Below are positions 1 to 9,040 of a stretch of 64,000 bases of DNA, piece after piece (the first letter of the stretch is position 1; each line of letters opens with the position of its first letter). Location: assembly GCF_020736845.1 (NCBI RefSeq), contig NZ_JAFFQR010000105.1, forward strand, positions 1 through 64,000, given 5' to 3'. The position numbers and the translations under genes were made by a program. This DNA comes from Paenibacillus farraposensis. GTDB taxonomy: Bacteria; Bacillota; Bacilli; Paenibacillales; Paenibacillaceae. Below the pieces are notes generated by a model, which was not told the DNA's origin, ran no database searches, and saw nothing but the letters and a program-made list of their open reading frames with translations.

Positions 1-156
1 GCATCCGATATAAGGCGGAATGAGTGGACGAATGAAACACTGGATCAGCTGAGAAGCCGGGAGGGCGCAGAATTGCCCGCGGAACTGAAATCCCGCTTCC
101 GCATTACAGTTACACCTATGTGGCAAAAGAGGTTTGACAGTGTATATACCAATTAG
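1..156 (+). CDS. 3' end of an unidentified gene (partial)
   Basis: An open frame enters from the left edge in frame 1 and runs 51 codons to a TAG at 154-156. The visible tail is hydrophilic, rich in Arg, Glu and Thr, and ends ...FDSVYTN. I do not recognise it. In B. subtilis mtrB (TRAP) lies upstream of hepS, but this tail does not resemble TRAP, so it is left unnamed. Too little is in the window to say more. Confidence 0.5.
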   Translation, partial: ASDIRRNEWTNETLDQLRSREGAELPAELKSRFRITVTPMWQKRFDSVYTN

Positions 157-271
157 AGGTTTTTGTCGTTGGACCTACGGTACTTTAGTCGCTAATCATT
201 TTAAATTATGATATAATATAAGGCATTGCAATTATTTGATGCACGAGAAAGTCATGGCTCGGAGGCTTAGG
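157..271 (+). promoter_or_regulatory. Intergenic leader with a candidate -10 box upstream of hepS
   Basis: The 115-bp gap is AT-rich and holds TATAAT at 212-217. No good -35 sits 16-18 bp upstream, so this may be a weak or activated promoter. The next gene has GGAGG at 261-265, which fixes its start at ATG 272 rather than the in-frame TTG at 236. Confidence 0.35.
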
Positions 272-1141
272 ATGAAACCGTATCGCGTACCCCAATTAGC
301 AAAGAAATATGTGGAATACGACATGATTCAGCAACATACGGAAATGCCGACTTTTCCCGACAGTCGTACCCGTTTGCTATTTATGTTTTTGAACCGGAAT
401 GTGCAGGAGCTGCATGCCAGCGAGGGAGAACTGTACGCATTGGTTACCTCACTTGTACAGATGGGGCTGGATACGCATGATATGATCGATACTTTATCCG
501 GTATACGGAGCCCGGAAGAGATGCGTTCCAGACAGCTGAAAGTGTTAGCCGGGGATTATTTTAGCAGCCGCTTTTATCAGCTGCTTGCGATGGCAGGCCG
601 CATCACGGCCATTTCAAAGCTGAGTGAGGCCGTATGTGAGGTCAATGCCGGCAAGATGAGCCTGTATGGGAAAATGAAGCATTTCCAACTGGATGCGGCT
701 CAGTATTTATGTCAGATGGTCCGTTTTAAAAAGGAGCTTTTTTTATCGCTGACCTCACTTGTAGCAGAACAGGATCAGGATGTTTGGGAACAGCTTCTCA
801 ACGAATTTGCTCTTTGTGATATGCTGCTGGAGGAATGGGATAAGCGGTTAGAACCGGACAAGTCCCGTTTTGGATATATGTTTTGGTATGTTTATGGTAA
901 CGGGGATCGGAATGAGCAGGCTATGCTTTCAGAGGACGGTACTGATGCTAAAGCATGGCGTATGCTTGTTCTAAAATATAAGGCTGAGGATGCATTACTG
1001 GACAAGCTCCGTACGGCTGTTTTAAATATCCAGCAAGTCCTGTCAGCTAATCAAAATACGGGGGACGAGGAATTTGAACGCATGCTGGAACCTTTCCTGA
1101 AGCTGCTGAATAGTCCACACCCAATTGTGAGGGAAAGTTAG
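272..1141 (+). CDS. hepS: Heptaprenyl diphosphate synthase component I
   Basis: Small (non-catalytic) subunit of the two-part heptaprenyl diphosphate synthase that makes the C35 side chain of menaquinone-7; its catalytic partner HepT lies at 4226. The 289-residue protein starts MKPYRVPQLAKKYVEYD and has no DDxxD motif, as expected for component I. It is somewhat longer than the roughly 250 residues of B. subtilis HepS. The start ATG 272 follows GGAGG by 6 nt. The stop (1139-1141) abuts the menG start, so the two are co-transcribed and probably translationally coupled. The assignment rests on position in the hepS-menG-hepT block and on the general character of the N-terminus; the family itself is weakly conserved. 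Confidence 0.8.
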   Translation: MKPYRVPQLAKKYVEYDMIQQHTEMPTFPDSRTRLLFMFLNRNVQELHASEGELYALVTSLVQMGLDTHDMIDTLSGIRSPEEMRSRQLKVLAGDYFSSRFYQLLAMAGRITAISKLSEAVCEVNAGKMSLYGKMKHFQLDAAQYLCQMVRFKKELFLSLTSLVAEQDQDVWEQLLNEFALCDMLLEEWDKRLEPDKSRFGYMFWYVYGNGDRNEQAMLSEDGTDAKAWRMLVLKYKAEDALLDKLRTAVLNIQQVLSANQNTGDEEFERMLEPFLKLLNSPHPIVRES

Positions 1142-1879
1142 GTGAACGTCATGGGAGCTAGCGACACCAAGCCGAAAGAGCAGTTCGTTCATGGGGTATT
1201 TGAAAGCATAGCAAGCAAATACGACTTGATGAACGATTTACTGAGCTTTCGCAGACATAAGGCTTGGCGAAAATTTACAATGAAAAAGATGAATATGCAT
1301 CGTGGCGACACGGCACTTGATCTGTGCTGTGGCACATGCGACTGGACACTTGCGATGGCGCATGCAAGTGAAACGGGTCACATCATAGGACTGGACTTTA
1401 GTCAGAACATGCTTAATGTAGGCGAGCGCAAGATTAAAGCAGAGGGTCGTGAAAAGCAAATCAAGCTTGTTCAGGGCAATGCGATGGACCTGCCTTTTGC
1501 AGACAATTCATTTGATTATGCGACGATTGGTTTTGGTCTGCGCAATGTGCCGGATCTGCGCCGTGTGCTGCAGGAAATGCAGCGAGTTGTCAAACCTGGC
1601 GGGCAAATCTTATGCTTGGACCTGTCCAAGCCTACCTGGCAGCCGTTCAAGGGGATTTATTACACATATTTTCAACACATCTTGCCCATGCTCGGCAAAT
1701 TGTTCGCCAAACATTATGAGCAATACAAATGGCTCCCTGATTCGTTGGCGCTTTTTCCGGGAAGAGATGAGCTGGCTGACATCTTCCGTGAAACCGGACT
1801 AAAAGATGTACAGGCTTATTCTCTCACCGGAGGCATCGCGGCATTACATATTGGAATCAAGGAGAGTCAGCATGTTTAA
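1142..1879 (+). CDS. menG: Demethylmenaquinone methyltransferase (MenG/UbiE)
   Basis: SAM-dependent C-methyltransferase for the last step of menaquinone synthesis, converting demethylmenaquinone to menaquinone at the membrane. The 245-residue protein shows the UbiE signatures: the HGVFESIASKYDLMNDLLSF opening, the SAM-binding DLCCGTCDW (about residue 60), and FGLRNVPD near 125. GTG 1142 has GAGGG 8 nt upstream; ATG 1151 with AGGTGA is an equally good start and would shorten the protein by three residues. It is the second gene of the quinone operon and overlaps mqnP by 8 bp. It would serve either the classical or the futalosine menaquinone route. Confidence 0.93.
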   Translation: MNVMGASDTKPKEQFVHGVFESIASKYDLMNDLLSFRRHKAWRKFTMKKMNMHRGDTALDLCCGTCDWTLAMAHASETGHIIGLDFSQNMLNVGERKIKAEGREKQIKLVQGNAMDLPFADNSFDYATIGFGLRNVPDLRRVLQEMQRVVKPGGQILCLDLSKPTWQPFKGIYYTYFQHILPMLGKLFAKHYEQYKWLPDSLALFPGRDELADIFRETGLKDVQAYSLTGGIAALHIGIKESQHV

Positions 1880-2738
1880 GAAAATTGCAATTTTTCTGGA
1901 AATGATTAAAATTGAACATACATTATTTGCGCTCCCATTTGCATTTATGGGAGCTGTATTGGGGTCGGTTGTTGTCACAGGCGGCCTCCCTTCTTGGCCG
2001 CAGGTGGGCTGGATTTTGCTGGCTATGGTTGGCGCACGTAGTGCGGCCTTTGGCTTTAATCGCATGATTGACCGGGTAATTGACGGGAAAAATCCGCGTA
2101 CAGCAGGAAGAGCTATTCCGGCAGGACTGCTCAAATCAAGCGAAGTGATTGTCTTCATTATCGTCAGCTTGTTGTTATTATTCTGGGCATCATTCAAATT
2201 AAGTCCGCTGGCGTTCAAGCTGTTCCCGCTGGCCTTTTTTATGCTTGTTTTTTATTCTTATACCAAACGTTTCACCTGGCTTTGCCATATTGTACTGGGG
2301 CTAACGATTGGTTTAGCGCCGCTGGGTGCGTGGGTTGCGGTAACAGGACAGATCGATTGGATCTCGATAGTGTTGTACCTCACCATTGCATTTTGGACGG
2401 CAGGCTTTGATGTGATTTATGCTTGTCAGGACGTTGATTTCGATCAGCGCGAGGGGGTTTATTCCATCCCTGCCCGCTTTGGAGTAGCCGGTGCACTCAA
2501 CATTGCCCGCGCATTTCACGTAATGACGGCAGTCGGATTTATTGCCCTGTTCTTTATTGCAGATTTAAGCTGGTGGTATCTGGCGGGCATGCTGATTTCG
2601 TACATTATTTTATTTTATGAGCATTATATTGTATCTCCAAAAGATCTGAGTCGTTTACAGACGGCGTTCTTTACGATGAACGGTGCGCTTAGCATTGTCG
2701 TATTTGTGTTTACATTGGTTGATTTGGTGGTGCGTTAA
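1872..2738 (+). CDS. mqnP: UbiA-family prenyltransferase, probably MqnP
   Basis: Integral membrane prenyltransferase of 288 residues that attaches the polyprenyl chain to the aromatic acid. Two Asp-rich UbiA motifs are visible: NRMIDRVIDGKNPRTAGR near residues 65-85 and YACQDVDFDQREGVYSIP near 180-200, between about eight hydrophobic segments. ATG 1872 follows GGAGAG and overlaps the menG stop by 8 bp. A UbiA enzyme followed by UbiX and MqnA is the known arrangement of the futalosine pathway, where MqnP prenylates 1,4-dihydroxy-6-naphthoate. MenA of the classical route is a different branch of the family. MqnP is inferred from neighbours; the prenyltransferase activity is firm. Confidence 0.85.
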   Translation: MFKKIAIFLEMIKIEHTLFALPFAFMGAVLGSVVVTGGLPSWPQVGWILLAMVGARSAAFGFNRMIDRVIDGKNPRTAGRAIPAGLLKSSEVIVFIIVSLLLLFWASFKLSPLAFKLFPLAFFMLVFYSYTKRFTWLCHIVLGLTIGLAPLGAWVAVTGQIDWISIVLYLTIAFWTAGFDVIYACQDVDFDQREGVYSIPARFGVAGALNIARAFHVMTAVGFIALFFIADLSWWYLAGMLISYIILFYEHYIVSPKDLSRLQTAFFTMNGALSIVVFVFTLVDLVVR

Positions 2739-2743
2739 TACTA

Positions 2744-3406
2744 ATGAATCTGAATCAGGAGAGCAGTCATCAAGGCAAACGGATTGTTATCGGCATTACA
2801 GGCGCGAGCGGAAGCATCTATGGTGTACGGCTGGTTGAAACATTGTTGGACATGCATTATACAGTTCACCTGATTGTTTCCAATGCCGGCTGGCGGGTAC
2901 TGAAAGAGGAATTGGGCTGGAACGTGACTGACCGGGAGGGGGCTTTGAATGAACAATTCGGAGGCCGTCCCGGTTCTCTTGTATACCACCCATTCACAGA
3001 TATCGGGGCTTCGATCGCAAGCGGCTCCTATCTGGTGGATGCGATGATTATTATGCCATGCTCCATGGGAACGTTGTCTGCGTTAGCCCAAGGTTCGTCC
3101 GATAATTTGATGGCGCGTGCAGCGGACGTCATGATGAAGGAAGGCCGTCCGCTGATCCTCGTGCCTCGTGAAACACCGCTTCATGCCATTCATCTGGAAA
3201 ATATGCTCAAGCTGGCGAGGCTTGGCGTCAAAATGATTCCGGCCATGCCGGCCTTTTACTTTCATCCGCAGACGCTGGATGATATTGTATTGTTCCTCGT
3301 AGGCAAAGTGTTAGATAGCTTGCGTGTTGAACATCAACTGTTTACGAGATGGGGGGATTCCGATGTCAACACCGGACACCGAGACAATCACAATCGGAAA
3401 AATTAA
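2744..3406 (+). CDS. ubiX: UbiX-family flavin prenyltransferase (MqnM-like)
   Basis: UbiX enzymes make the prenylated FMN cofactor used by UbiD-type decarboxylases. The 220-residue protein has the family opening IVIGITGASGSIYG (residues 13-26), the MPCSMGTLSALA segment, and the LVPRETPLHAIHLENM motif. No ubiD partner is in the window. In the futalosine pathway the equivalent pair is called MqnM (UbiX-like) and MqnL (UbiD-like). The start at ATG 2744 lies 5 bp after the mqnP stop but has only a weak ribosome site (GGTGG). Its last 44 bp overlap the start of mqnA, an unusually long overlap, so the C-terminal tail past about residue 205 may be poorly constrained. Confidence 0.9.
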   Translation: MNLNQESSHQGKRIVIGITGASGSIYGVRLVETLLDMHYTVHLIVSNAGWRVLKEELGWNVTDREGALNEQFGGRPGSLVYHPFTDIGASIASGSYLVDAMIIMPCSMGTLSALAQGSSDNLMARAADVMMKEGRPLILVPRETPLHAIHLENMLKLARLGVKMIPAMPAFYFHPQTLDDIVLFLVGKVLDSLRVEHQLFTRWGDSDVNTGHRDNHNRKN

Positions 3407-4229
3407 ATATACGAATGCTTGGCCCATTTTTCATTATTTTAATCCTTCAGAGCTTGTCCACCCGGTAGAGATGATCTCTAAAGTTCCGGCTGAATTGAAT
3501 CGCGGCATGCTGAACGGGAGCCTGGATGTCAGCGCGATGTCGTCCTTTGCGTATGCATCAGGCTCTGAGGAGATGCTGTTGCTGCCGGACTTATCCGTCA
3601 GTGCGGACGGTCCTGTGCAATCCATTTTACTATTTTCACACAAGCCGCTGGATGAGATCAAAAACGGAACGATTGCATTGACGAATACGTCTGCTACATC
3701 CGTGAATTTGTTAAAAATTCTGATGCAAAAGGCGTGGGAAGGACAGCCATCTTATTTTGACTGTGAACCGGATTTGGACCTGATGCTGGAACAGGCAGAT
3801 GCAGGGCTGCTGATTGGAGATCACGCAATCAAGGCCTCCTGGCGGCAAGAAGGTCTGTATGTAACCGATCTTGGCGAAGAGTGGAAACGCTGGACGGGGT
3901 ATAGCATGACCTTTGCCGTATGGGCTGTCCGTCGCGCCGTTGCTGCTCAGAACCCGGATGCAGTGGCTGAAATTACAGCTGCGTTCTGTGCAAGCAAGCA
4001 GCGCAGCTTGGCTGACCTGACGCCTGTTGTCTCTGAGGCTTGCAGCGAAATTGGCGGTCTGCCAGATTATTGGGAGCGCTACTTCACCAATCTATGTTAT
4101 GATTTTGGAGAGAAAGAACAAAGAGGCTTAGAGCTTTATTTTCAGTATGCGCATGAACTGGGGCTGCTTGATCGACGAGTGAAGCCGCTTCTCTGGAGTG
4201 ACAATACGCTGACACGGGTGAAGGAATGA
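3363..4229 (+). CDS. mqnA: Chorismate dehydratase MqnA
   Basis: First committed enzyme of the futalosine menaquinone pathway: it dehydrates chorismate to 3-[(1-carboxyvinyl)oxy]benzoate. The 288-residue protein has the periplasmic-binding-protein-like fold of the family, with IGKIKYTNAWPIFHYF at residues 9-24, the substrate-loop TNTSATSVNLL near 105, and GLLIGDHAI near 145. ATG 3363 follows a GGGGGG stretch and lies inside the 3' end of ubiX. It ends in a 4-bp ATGA overlap with hepT. Its substrate is made by AroC, encoded 2.5 kb downstream. The presence of MqnA is the main evidence that this organism uses the futalosine rather than the Men route. Confidence 0.9.
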   Translation: MSTPDTETITIGKIKYTNAWPIFHYFNPSELVHPVEMISKVPAELNRGMLNGSLDVSAMSSFAYASGSEEMLLLPDLSVSADGPVQSILLFSHKPLDEIKNGTIALTNTSATSVNLLKILMQKAWEGQPSYFDCEPDLDLMLEQADAGLLIGDHAIKASWRQEGLYVTDLGEEWKRWTGYSMTFAVWAVRRAVAAQNPDAVAEITAAFCASKQRSLADLTPVVSEACSEIGGLPDYWERYFTNLCYDFGEKEQRGLELYFQYAHELGLLDRRVKPLLWSDNTLTRVKE

Positions 4230-5200
4230 AACGATTGGATTTGTTCGGTTTATTAAAAAAGGATATGAACTTCATAGAGGAAGAGCTGTACCGCAGCATC
4301 GACAGCAAGGAGCCGTTAATTAATGATACGTCGCTCCATCTGCTCAAAGCGGGAGGCAAGCGTTTGCGTCCGGTATTTGTTTTGCTGGGAGGGAAGTTCG
4401 GAGAATATGACCTGAACAAGCTCAAACGCATAGCGGTACCACTCGAATTGATTCATTCAGCTTCGCTCGTTCACGATGACGTGATTGACGATGCTGAAAT
4501 GAGACGTGGCCAGCCCACCGTGAAGTCCAAATGGGACAATCGGGTGGCGATGTACACGGGAGACTACATATATGCACGTGCACTGTCAATGGTTGCCGAA
4601 TTGCCAAGTCCCGACATTCACCGGGTACTGTCCAAGGCACTGGTGCAGATGTCTATTGGTGAAATGGAACAAATCCGCGATTTTTTTAATGTGGATCAAA
4701 GTGTGCGTAATTATTTGCTGCGCATACGCCGCAAAACAGCATTGCTGATTGCGGTTAGCTGTCAGTTGGGCGCTATGGCTGCGGGAGCCAGGGGAAAAAT
4801 CAATTCCCTGCTGTACAGCTTTGGCTATAACGCAGGTATGGCTTTTCAAATTCAGGATGACCTGCTCGATCTTTGCGGCACCGAAAAAAAGCTGGGCAAG
4901 CCGCCAGGCAGCGATATGAGACAGGGCAATATTACGCTTCCGGTAATTTATGCGCTCAAGCAGCCTGAGCTGCGCGATGATCTGCTGGCTGAAATCGGTC
5001 GCATCCAGGACGGGGATGGGCAAGGAGATGCCCGTAAAGCGGTGGATATGATCAAAAAAAGTGAAGGAATCGCTAAAGCGGAAATTCTTGCTGACCGATA
5101 TATTAAGAAAGCGCTAAAGGCGCTGGACTTACTGCCAGATGTCAAAACGAAAAAGACGCTCCGCGATATCGCTCATTTTGTGACACGCCGCTCCTACTAA
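4226..5200 (+). CDS. hepT: Heptaprenyl diphosphate synthase component II
   Basis: Catalytic trans-prenyltransferase subunit that condenses isopentenyl diphosphate units into the menaquinone side chain. The 324-residue protein has both Asp-rich motifs of the family, LVHDDVIDDAEMRRG near residues 84-98 and FQIQDDLLDLCG near 210-221, plus GGKRLRP near 39. It starts in an ATGA overlap with mqnA and closes the quinone operon that began with its partner hepS. Confidence 0.93.
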   Translation: MKRLDLFGLLKKDMNFIEEELYRSIDSKEPLINDTSLHLLKAGGKRLRPVFVLLGGKFGEYDLNKLKRIAVPLELIHSASLVHDDVIDDAEMRRGQPTVKSKWDNRVAMYTGDYIYARALSMVAELPSPDIHRVLSKALVQMSIGEMEQIRDFFNVDQSVRNYLLRIRRKTALLIAVSCQLGAMAAGARGKINSLLYSFGYNAGMAFQIQDDLLDLCGTEKKLGKPPGSDMRQGNITLPVIYALKQPELRDDLLAEIGRIQDGDGQGDARKAVDMIKKSEGIAKAEILADRYIKKALKALDLLPDVKTKKTLRDIAHFVTRRSY

Positions 5201-5233
5201 AGTTGTGTTTTGAGCTAGCTGTGAAAAAATTCT

Positions 5234-5262
5234 TTAACCGTTTCCATGCTTTCTGTTACAAT
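5234..5262 (+). promoter_or_regulatory. Candidate sigA promoter for ndk
   Basis: TTAACC (5234-5239), 17-bp spacer, TACAAT (5257-5262), about 50 bp upstream of the ndk start. The -35 is a weak match and the -10 a fair one. No terminator was seen between hepT and ndk, so read-through from the quinone operon is also possible. Confidence 0.45.
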
Positions 5263-5311
5263 ACAGATTGTTGCTGTATAAATACATTAAGATTGAATTG
5301 GGAGTGAGCCG

Positions 5312-5755
5312 ATGGATCGCACGTTTTTGATGGTTAAACCGGATGGAGTGCAACGCGGACTGATTGGACGCATTATCAGCCGCCTGGAAGACAAAGGCTT
5401 CAAAATGACGGCTGGCAAGCTCGTACAGGTATCTAGAGAACAGGCGCAGCGGCATTATGCAGAGCATGCGGGCAAGCCCTTTTTTGAAGAGCTTGTAGGT
5501 TTTATCACATCAGGTCCTGTATTTGCCATGGTTTGGGAAGGGGACAATATCGTTACGCTTTCCCGCCTGTTGATTGGCAAAACTCAAGTAACAGAGGCTC
5601 AGCCGGGCACGATCCGGGGAGACTTTGCTGCACATACGCCGTTTAACCTCATACACGGTTCGGATTCATTGGAGAGTGCGGAACGTGAGATTGCGAATTT
5701 TTTCATCCCAGAAGAGCTGGTTCGGTATGAGAAAAGCATATCGACCTGGGTGTAA
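5312..5755 (+). CDS. ndk: Nucleoside diphosphate kinase
   Basis: Transfers the gamma phosphate between nucleoside triphosphates and diphosphates through a phosphohistidine. The 147-residue length is typical. The N-terminal [12 protein letters not shown] matches the family, and the active-site His is H115 in FNLIHGSDS. Thr/Arg phosphate-binding residues are in [17 protein letters not shown] precedes ATG 5312 at good spacing. It keeps its B. subtilis place between hepT and cheR. Confidence 0.97.
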   Translation: MDRTFLMVKPDGVQRGLIGRIISRLEDKGFKMTAGKLVQVSREQAQRHYAEHAGKPFFEELVGFITSGPVFAMVWEGDNIVTLSRLLIGKTQVTEAQPGTIRGDFAAHTPFNLIHGSDSLESAEREIANFFIPEELVRYEKSISTWV

Positions 5756-5784
5756 GTCTAATCTCGTTGAAGAAGGATGGTAGC

Positions 5785-6585
5785 ATGACAGATATGGAAC
5801 TGGGTCAGACGGACCCCGATTACACGGCGTTTATCCGCAAAATCAAGGACAGCACAGGTATTGATCTTGCACAATATAAAGAAGCACAGATGAAAAGGCG
5901 GTTAACGACACTTCGCAATAAAAACGGGTTTCCCAGTTTTGTTTCTTTTTATGATGCCATGATGAGGGAAAAACCTCTGTTCTATGAGTTTCTGGATCGC
6001 ATGACGATCAATGTTTCTGAATTTTGGCGCAATCCTAATCGTTGGGAAGTGCTGCGGGATACGATTCTGCCGCAGCTGCTTGCAGGCAAGCAGAAGCTCA
6101 AGCTGTGGAGTGCGGCTTGCTCGACTGGCGAGGAGCCTTACAGTTTGGCGATGATTCTCGACGGCAAAGAGATCTTGGGAAATTGCTCGATTACGGCTAC
6201 GGACATCGATGATGGCGCATTGGCTAAAGCCAAGGAGGGCAGATATTTGGAGCGCTCGCTCAAGGATGTGCCTGAGCAGGTGGCTAGCAAATATTTTAAG
6301 CCGGATGGTGCGATGTTCCGGGTGGATGACCGGCTGAAACAGGCTGTAAAATTTCAAAAACAAAATTTGCTGCTGGATCGGTTTGAAGATAACTATGACC
6401 TCATTATCTGCCGCAATGTTATGATTTATTTCACTGAAGAGGCCAAGCATAAGCTGTACCAGAAGTTTGCAGCCAGTCTTCGTCCTGGCGGTGTACTGTT
6501 TGTGGGAAGTACAGAGCAAATTTTTTCTCCCAACCAATATGATCTGGAATCAACGGAAACCTTTTTTTACCGCAAAAAAGCATAG
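5785..6585 (+). CDS. cheR: Chemotaxis protein-glutamate methyltransferase CheR
   Basis: Methylates glutamates on chemoreceptors using SAM, setting receptor gain in chemotaxis. The 266-residue protein has the helical N-terminal CheR domain with the basic [15 protein letters not shown] patch, the [10 protein letters not shown] segment, the SAM motif [16 protein letters not shown] (about residues 105-120) and [12 protein letters not shown] near 210. ATG 5785 is preferred over the in-frame TTG 5767 because AAGGATGG lies just upstream of it. An intrinsic terminator follows, so cheR ends this transcription unit. Confidence 0.95.
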   Translation: MTDMELGQTDPDYTAFIRKIKDSTGIDLAQYKEAQMKRRLTTLRNKNGFPSFVSFYDAMMREKPLFYEFLDRMTINVSEFWRNPNRWEVLRDTILPQLLAGKQKLKLWSAACSTGEEPYSLAMILDGKEILGNCSITATDIDDGALAKAKEGRYLERSLKDVPEQVASKYFKPDGAMFRVDDRLKQAVKFQKQNLLLDRFEDNYDLIICRNVMIYFTEEAKHKLYQKFAASLRPGGVLFVGSTEQIFSPNQYDLESTETFFYRKKA

Positions 6586-6623
6586 GTCAGACATAGCATG
6601 TGAATGGCCTGCTGATCGGAAAC

Positions 6624-6662
6624 GCACGTCCCTTGGCTTTGTCTGAGGGGCGTGTTTTGTTT
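6624..6662 (+). terminator. Intrinsic terminator after cheR
   Basis: GCACGTCCC (6624-6632) pairs with GGGGCGTGT (6647-6655) allowing two G-U pairs, followed by TTTGTTTATT. It separates the quinone/ndk/cheR unit from the aro-trp unit. Confidence 0.7.
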
Positions 6663-6684
6663 ATTTGCATCCCGGTGGCTTTTC

Positions 6685-6713
6685 TTGTCAAAGAAAGGTG
6701 CGTATACTATAAT
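6685..6713 (+). promoter_or_regulatory. sigA promoter of the aro operon
   Basis: TTGTCA (6685-6690), 17-bp spacer, TATAAT (6708-6713), 59 bp before the aroC start. This is a near-consensus vegetative promoter. Confidence 0.8.
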
Positions 6714-6772
6714 GAAGCACAGTTAAAGATTTTAGCGATGCACAGTTTAACAGTTTAAAGGGGGAACGCGTC

Positions 6773-7942
6773 ATGAGTTTACGTTATTTAACCGCGGGGG
6801 AAACGCATGGTCCCCAGCTAACTGCAATTGTAGAGGGTATGCCGAGCAACTTGAAATTGGATTTTGAGGAGCTGAATTTTCAGCTGCACCGTCGTCAGAA
6901 AGGGTATGGACGGGGTCGGCGCATGCAGATTGAAAAGGATACGGCCAGCATTGTCGGAGGCGTGCGTCACGGTTATACCACGGGTGCCCCCATTGCTCTC
7001 GTAGTGGAAAATAAAGATTGGAAACACTGGCAGAACATTATGAATATTGAGCCGATCGAAGGCAGTGACGAAGAAAAGCGCCGCGTTCACCGTCCGCGCC
7101 CGGGGCATGCTGACTTGAACGGGGGATTGAAATACAACCTGAAGGACCTTCGCAACGTACTGGAGCGCTCCAGTGCACGTGAAACTGCGATTCGTGTCGC
7201 ATGTGGCGGTTTGGCCCGTCAATTGCTAGCCGAGTTCGGAATCAAGGTGGCTGGTCAGGTCATCCGCATTGGGGAAATCGAGGCTCCTTACCGTGATTTG
7301 CCGATTGATGAGCTGATTGCCGTGACGGAAGCCTCTTCGGTAAGAGTGACCGATCCGGAAACCGAAAAGAAAATGGAAGCGTACATTGACCTGATCAAGC
7401 AGGAAGGCGATTCGGTCGGCGGGGTAGTGGAATGTATCGTGGAAGGTGTCCCGATTGGTCTGGGCAGTCATGTACAGTATGACCGGAAGCTGGATGCGCG
7501 CATTGCTCAGGGAGTCATGTCGATTAATGCTTTTAAAGGCGTGGAAATCGGTATCGGCTTTGAAGCGGGAGAACTGCGCGGTTCACAGGTGCATGATGAG
7601 ATTCTGTATGATGAGGAACGTGGATATTACCGTCGGACCAATCGTTTGGGTGGTTTTGAGGGTGGCATGACCAATGGAATGCCTGTTGTCGTTCGTGGTG
7701 TCATGAAGCCGATTCCGACTTTGTATAAACCGCTGCAAAGCGTTGACATTGATACCAAGGAATCGTTCACTGCACAGGTTGAGCGTTCGGATGCATGTGC
7801 AGTACCGGCGGCAAGTGTGGTTATGGAGCATGTTGTAGCCTGGGAAATCGCGAAGGCTTTGCTTGAAAAATTCGGCGGGGATTCGATTGAAGAGATCCGT
7901 GCGAATATAGCATCCTACGAAGAACAACTGGGTCGGTATTAA
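6773..7942 (+). CDS. aroC: Chorismate synthase
   Basis: Converts EPSP to chorismate with reduced FMN, the branch point for tryptophan, prephenate-derived amino acids and, here, MqnA-dependent menaquinone. The 389-residue protein has the family signatures GETHGPQL (residues 8-15), [12 protein letters not shown] near 45, [11 protein letters not shown] near 110, and [14 protein letters not shown] near 135. AAAGGGGGAACGC precedes ATG 6773. It is the first gene behind the 6685 promoter; B. subtilis calls this gene aroF and has the same aroF-aroB-aroH order. Confidence 0.97.
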   Translation: MSLRYLTAGETHGPQLTAIVEGMPSNLKLDFEELNFQLHRRQKGYGRGRRMQIEKDTASIVGGVRHGYTTGAPIALVVENKDWKHWQNIMNIEPIEGSDEEKRRVHRPRPGHADLNGGLKYNLKDLRNVLERSSARETAIRVACGGLARQLLAEFGIKVAGQVIRIGEIEAPYRDLPIDELIAVTEASSVRVTDPETEKKMEAYIDLIKQEGDSVGGVVECIVEGVPIGLGSHVQYDRKLDARIAQGVMSINAFKGVEIGIGFEAGELRGSQVHDEILYDEERGYYRRTNRLGGFEGGMTNGMPVVVRGVMKPIPTLYKPLQSVDIDTKESFTAQVERSDACAVPAASVVMEHVVAWEIAKALLEKFGGDSIEEIRANIASYEEQLGRY

Positions 7943-7943
7943 G

Positions 7944-9038
7944 ATGAGTACGCTGACGGTACAACTTGGAGAGCGTTCCTATCCCATTCATATCGGGCGT
8001 GGATTGCTGCACCGGGCCGGAGCGCTTTTGAAGGAACGGGCAGTAACGTCCAGAAGTCCATTGTTGATTGTTTCTGACGAGCATACAGCGAAACTCTACC
8101 TGGCGACATTGGAGAACAGTCTACAGGAATCGGGATACAAGACAGTATCTTTTGTGGTCAAGCCGGGTGAAACGTCCAAATCGCTGGCTGTATTTGAGCA
8201 GGTCATAACAGCAGCCATCAAGGGTGGATTGGATCGCCATTCTGCCGTTATCGCACTTGGCGGTGGTGTAGTGGGCGACCTGGCCGGTTTTGTGGCAGCC
8301 TCGTTTATGAGAGGCGTCAAGTTTGTCCAGATTCCTACCACGATCCTTGCCCATGATAGCAGCGTGGGTGGCAAGGTTGGCATCAATCATCCTTTGGCCA
8401 AAAATATGATTGGGGCCTTTCATCAGCCGGAACTCGTGCTGTATGACGTAGATACGTTGTCTACATTGCCTCCGCGCGAGGTATCCGCCGGGCTGGCTGA
8501 AATGATCAAGCATGGTTTGATCTGGGATGCTGATTTTGCCCATTGGTGCCATGATCATGCGGTAGATTTGCTGGCGCTAGACCCGGCAGCTCTGGAGTAC
8601 GGGCTGAAGAAGGGTTGTTCTGTAAAAGCCGAAGTGGTCTCACGCGATGAACGGGAAAATGATTTGCGCGCTATTTTAAATCTCGGTCATACGATTGGTC
8701 ATGCGATTGAAGCAATCGCAGGATACGGTGAATTTTTACACGGAGAAGCGATTTCGATTGGGATGGTCGGCTCTGCGCTTTTAGGTGTGAAGCTAGGGGC
8801 AGCCCCCTCTTTGGTAGAAGAAACCAGAGATATGCTGTCTTCACTGCGGCTGCCGACCTCCCTTCCAGCACATCTGGATACGGATCGGCTGCTGGAGGCG
8901 ATGATGCATGACAAAAAGTTTAAAGAAGGCAGCATTACTTTTGTAGTCCCGCGCAGTATCGGATACGTGGAGGTTGTAAAGGATATTCCCATCTCTGACA
9001 TAAGGCAAGTCATTGAACAGTTAAAAGAGGAGGCGTAA
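7944..9038 (+). CDS. aroB: 3-dehydroquinate synthase
   Basis: NAD- and metal-dependent cyclisation of DAHP to 3-dehydroquinate, second step of the shikimate pathway. The 364-residue protein shows the NAD-binding GGGVVGDLAGFVAASFMRG segment near residues 100-118, the PTTILAHDSSVGGKVGIN motif, and metal ligands in the NLGHTIGHAIE and LHGEAISIGM segments. The start lies 1 bp after the aroC stop, with no clear ribosome site of its own, consistent with coupling. Confidence 0.97.
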   Translation: MSTLTVQLGERSYPIHIGRGLLHRAGALLKERAVTSRSPLLIVSDEHTAKLYLATLENSLQESGYKTVSFVVKPGETSKSLAVFEQVITAAIKGGLDRHSAVIALGGGVVGDLAGFVAASFMRGVKFVQIPTTILAHDSSVGGKVGINHPLAKNMIGAFHQPELVLYDVDTLSTLPPREVSAGLAEMIKHGLIWDADFAHWCHDHAVDLLALDPAALEYGLKKGCSVKAEVVSRDERENDLRAILNLGHTIGHAIEAIAGYGEFLHGEAISIGMVGSALLGVKLGAAPSLVEETRDMLSSLRLPTSLPAHLDTDRLLEAMMHDKKFKEGSITFVVPRSIGYVEVVKDIPISDIRQVIEQLKEEA

Positions 9039-9040
9039 AG

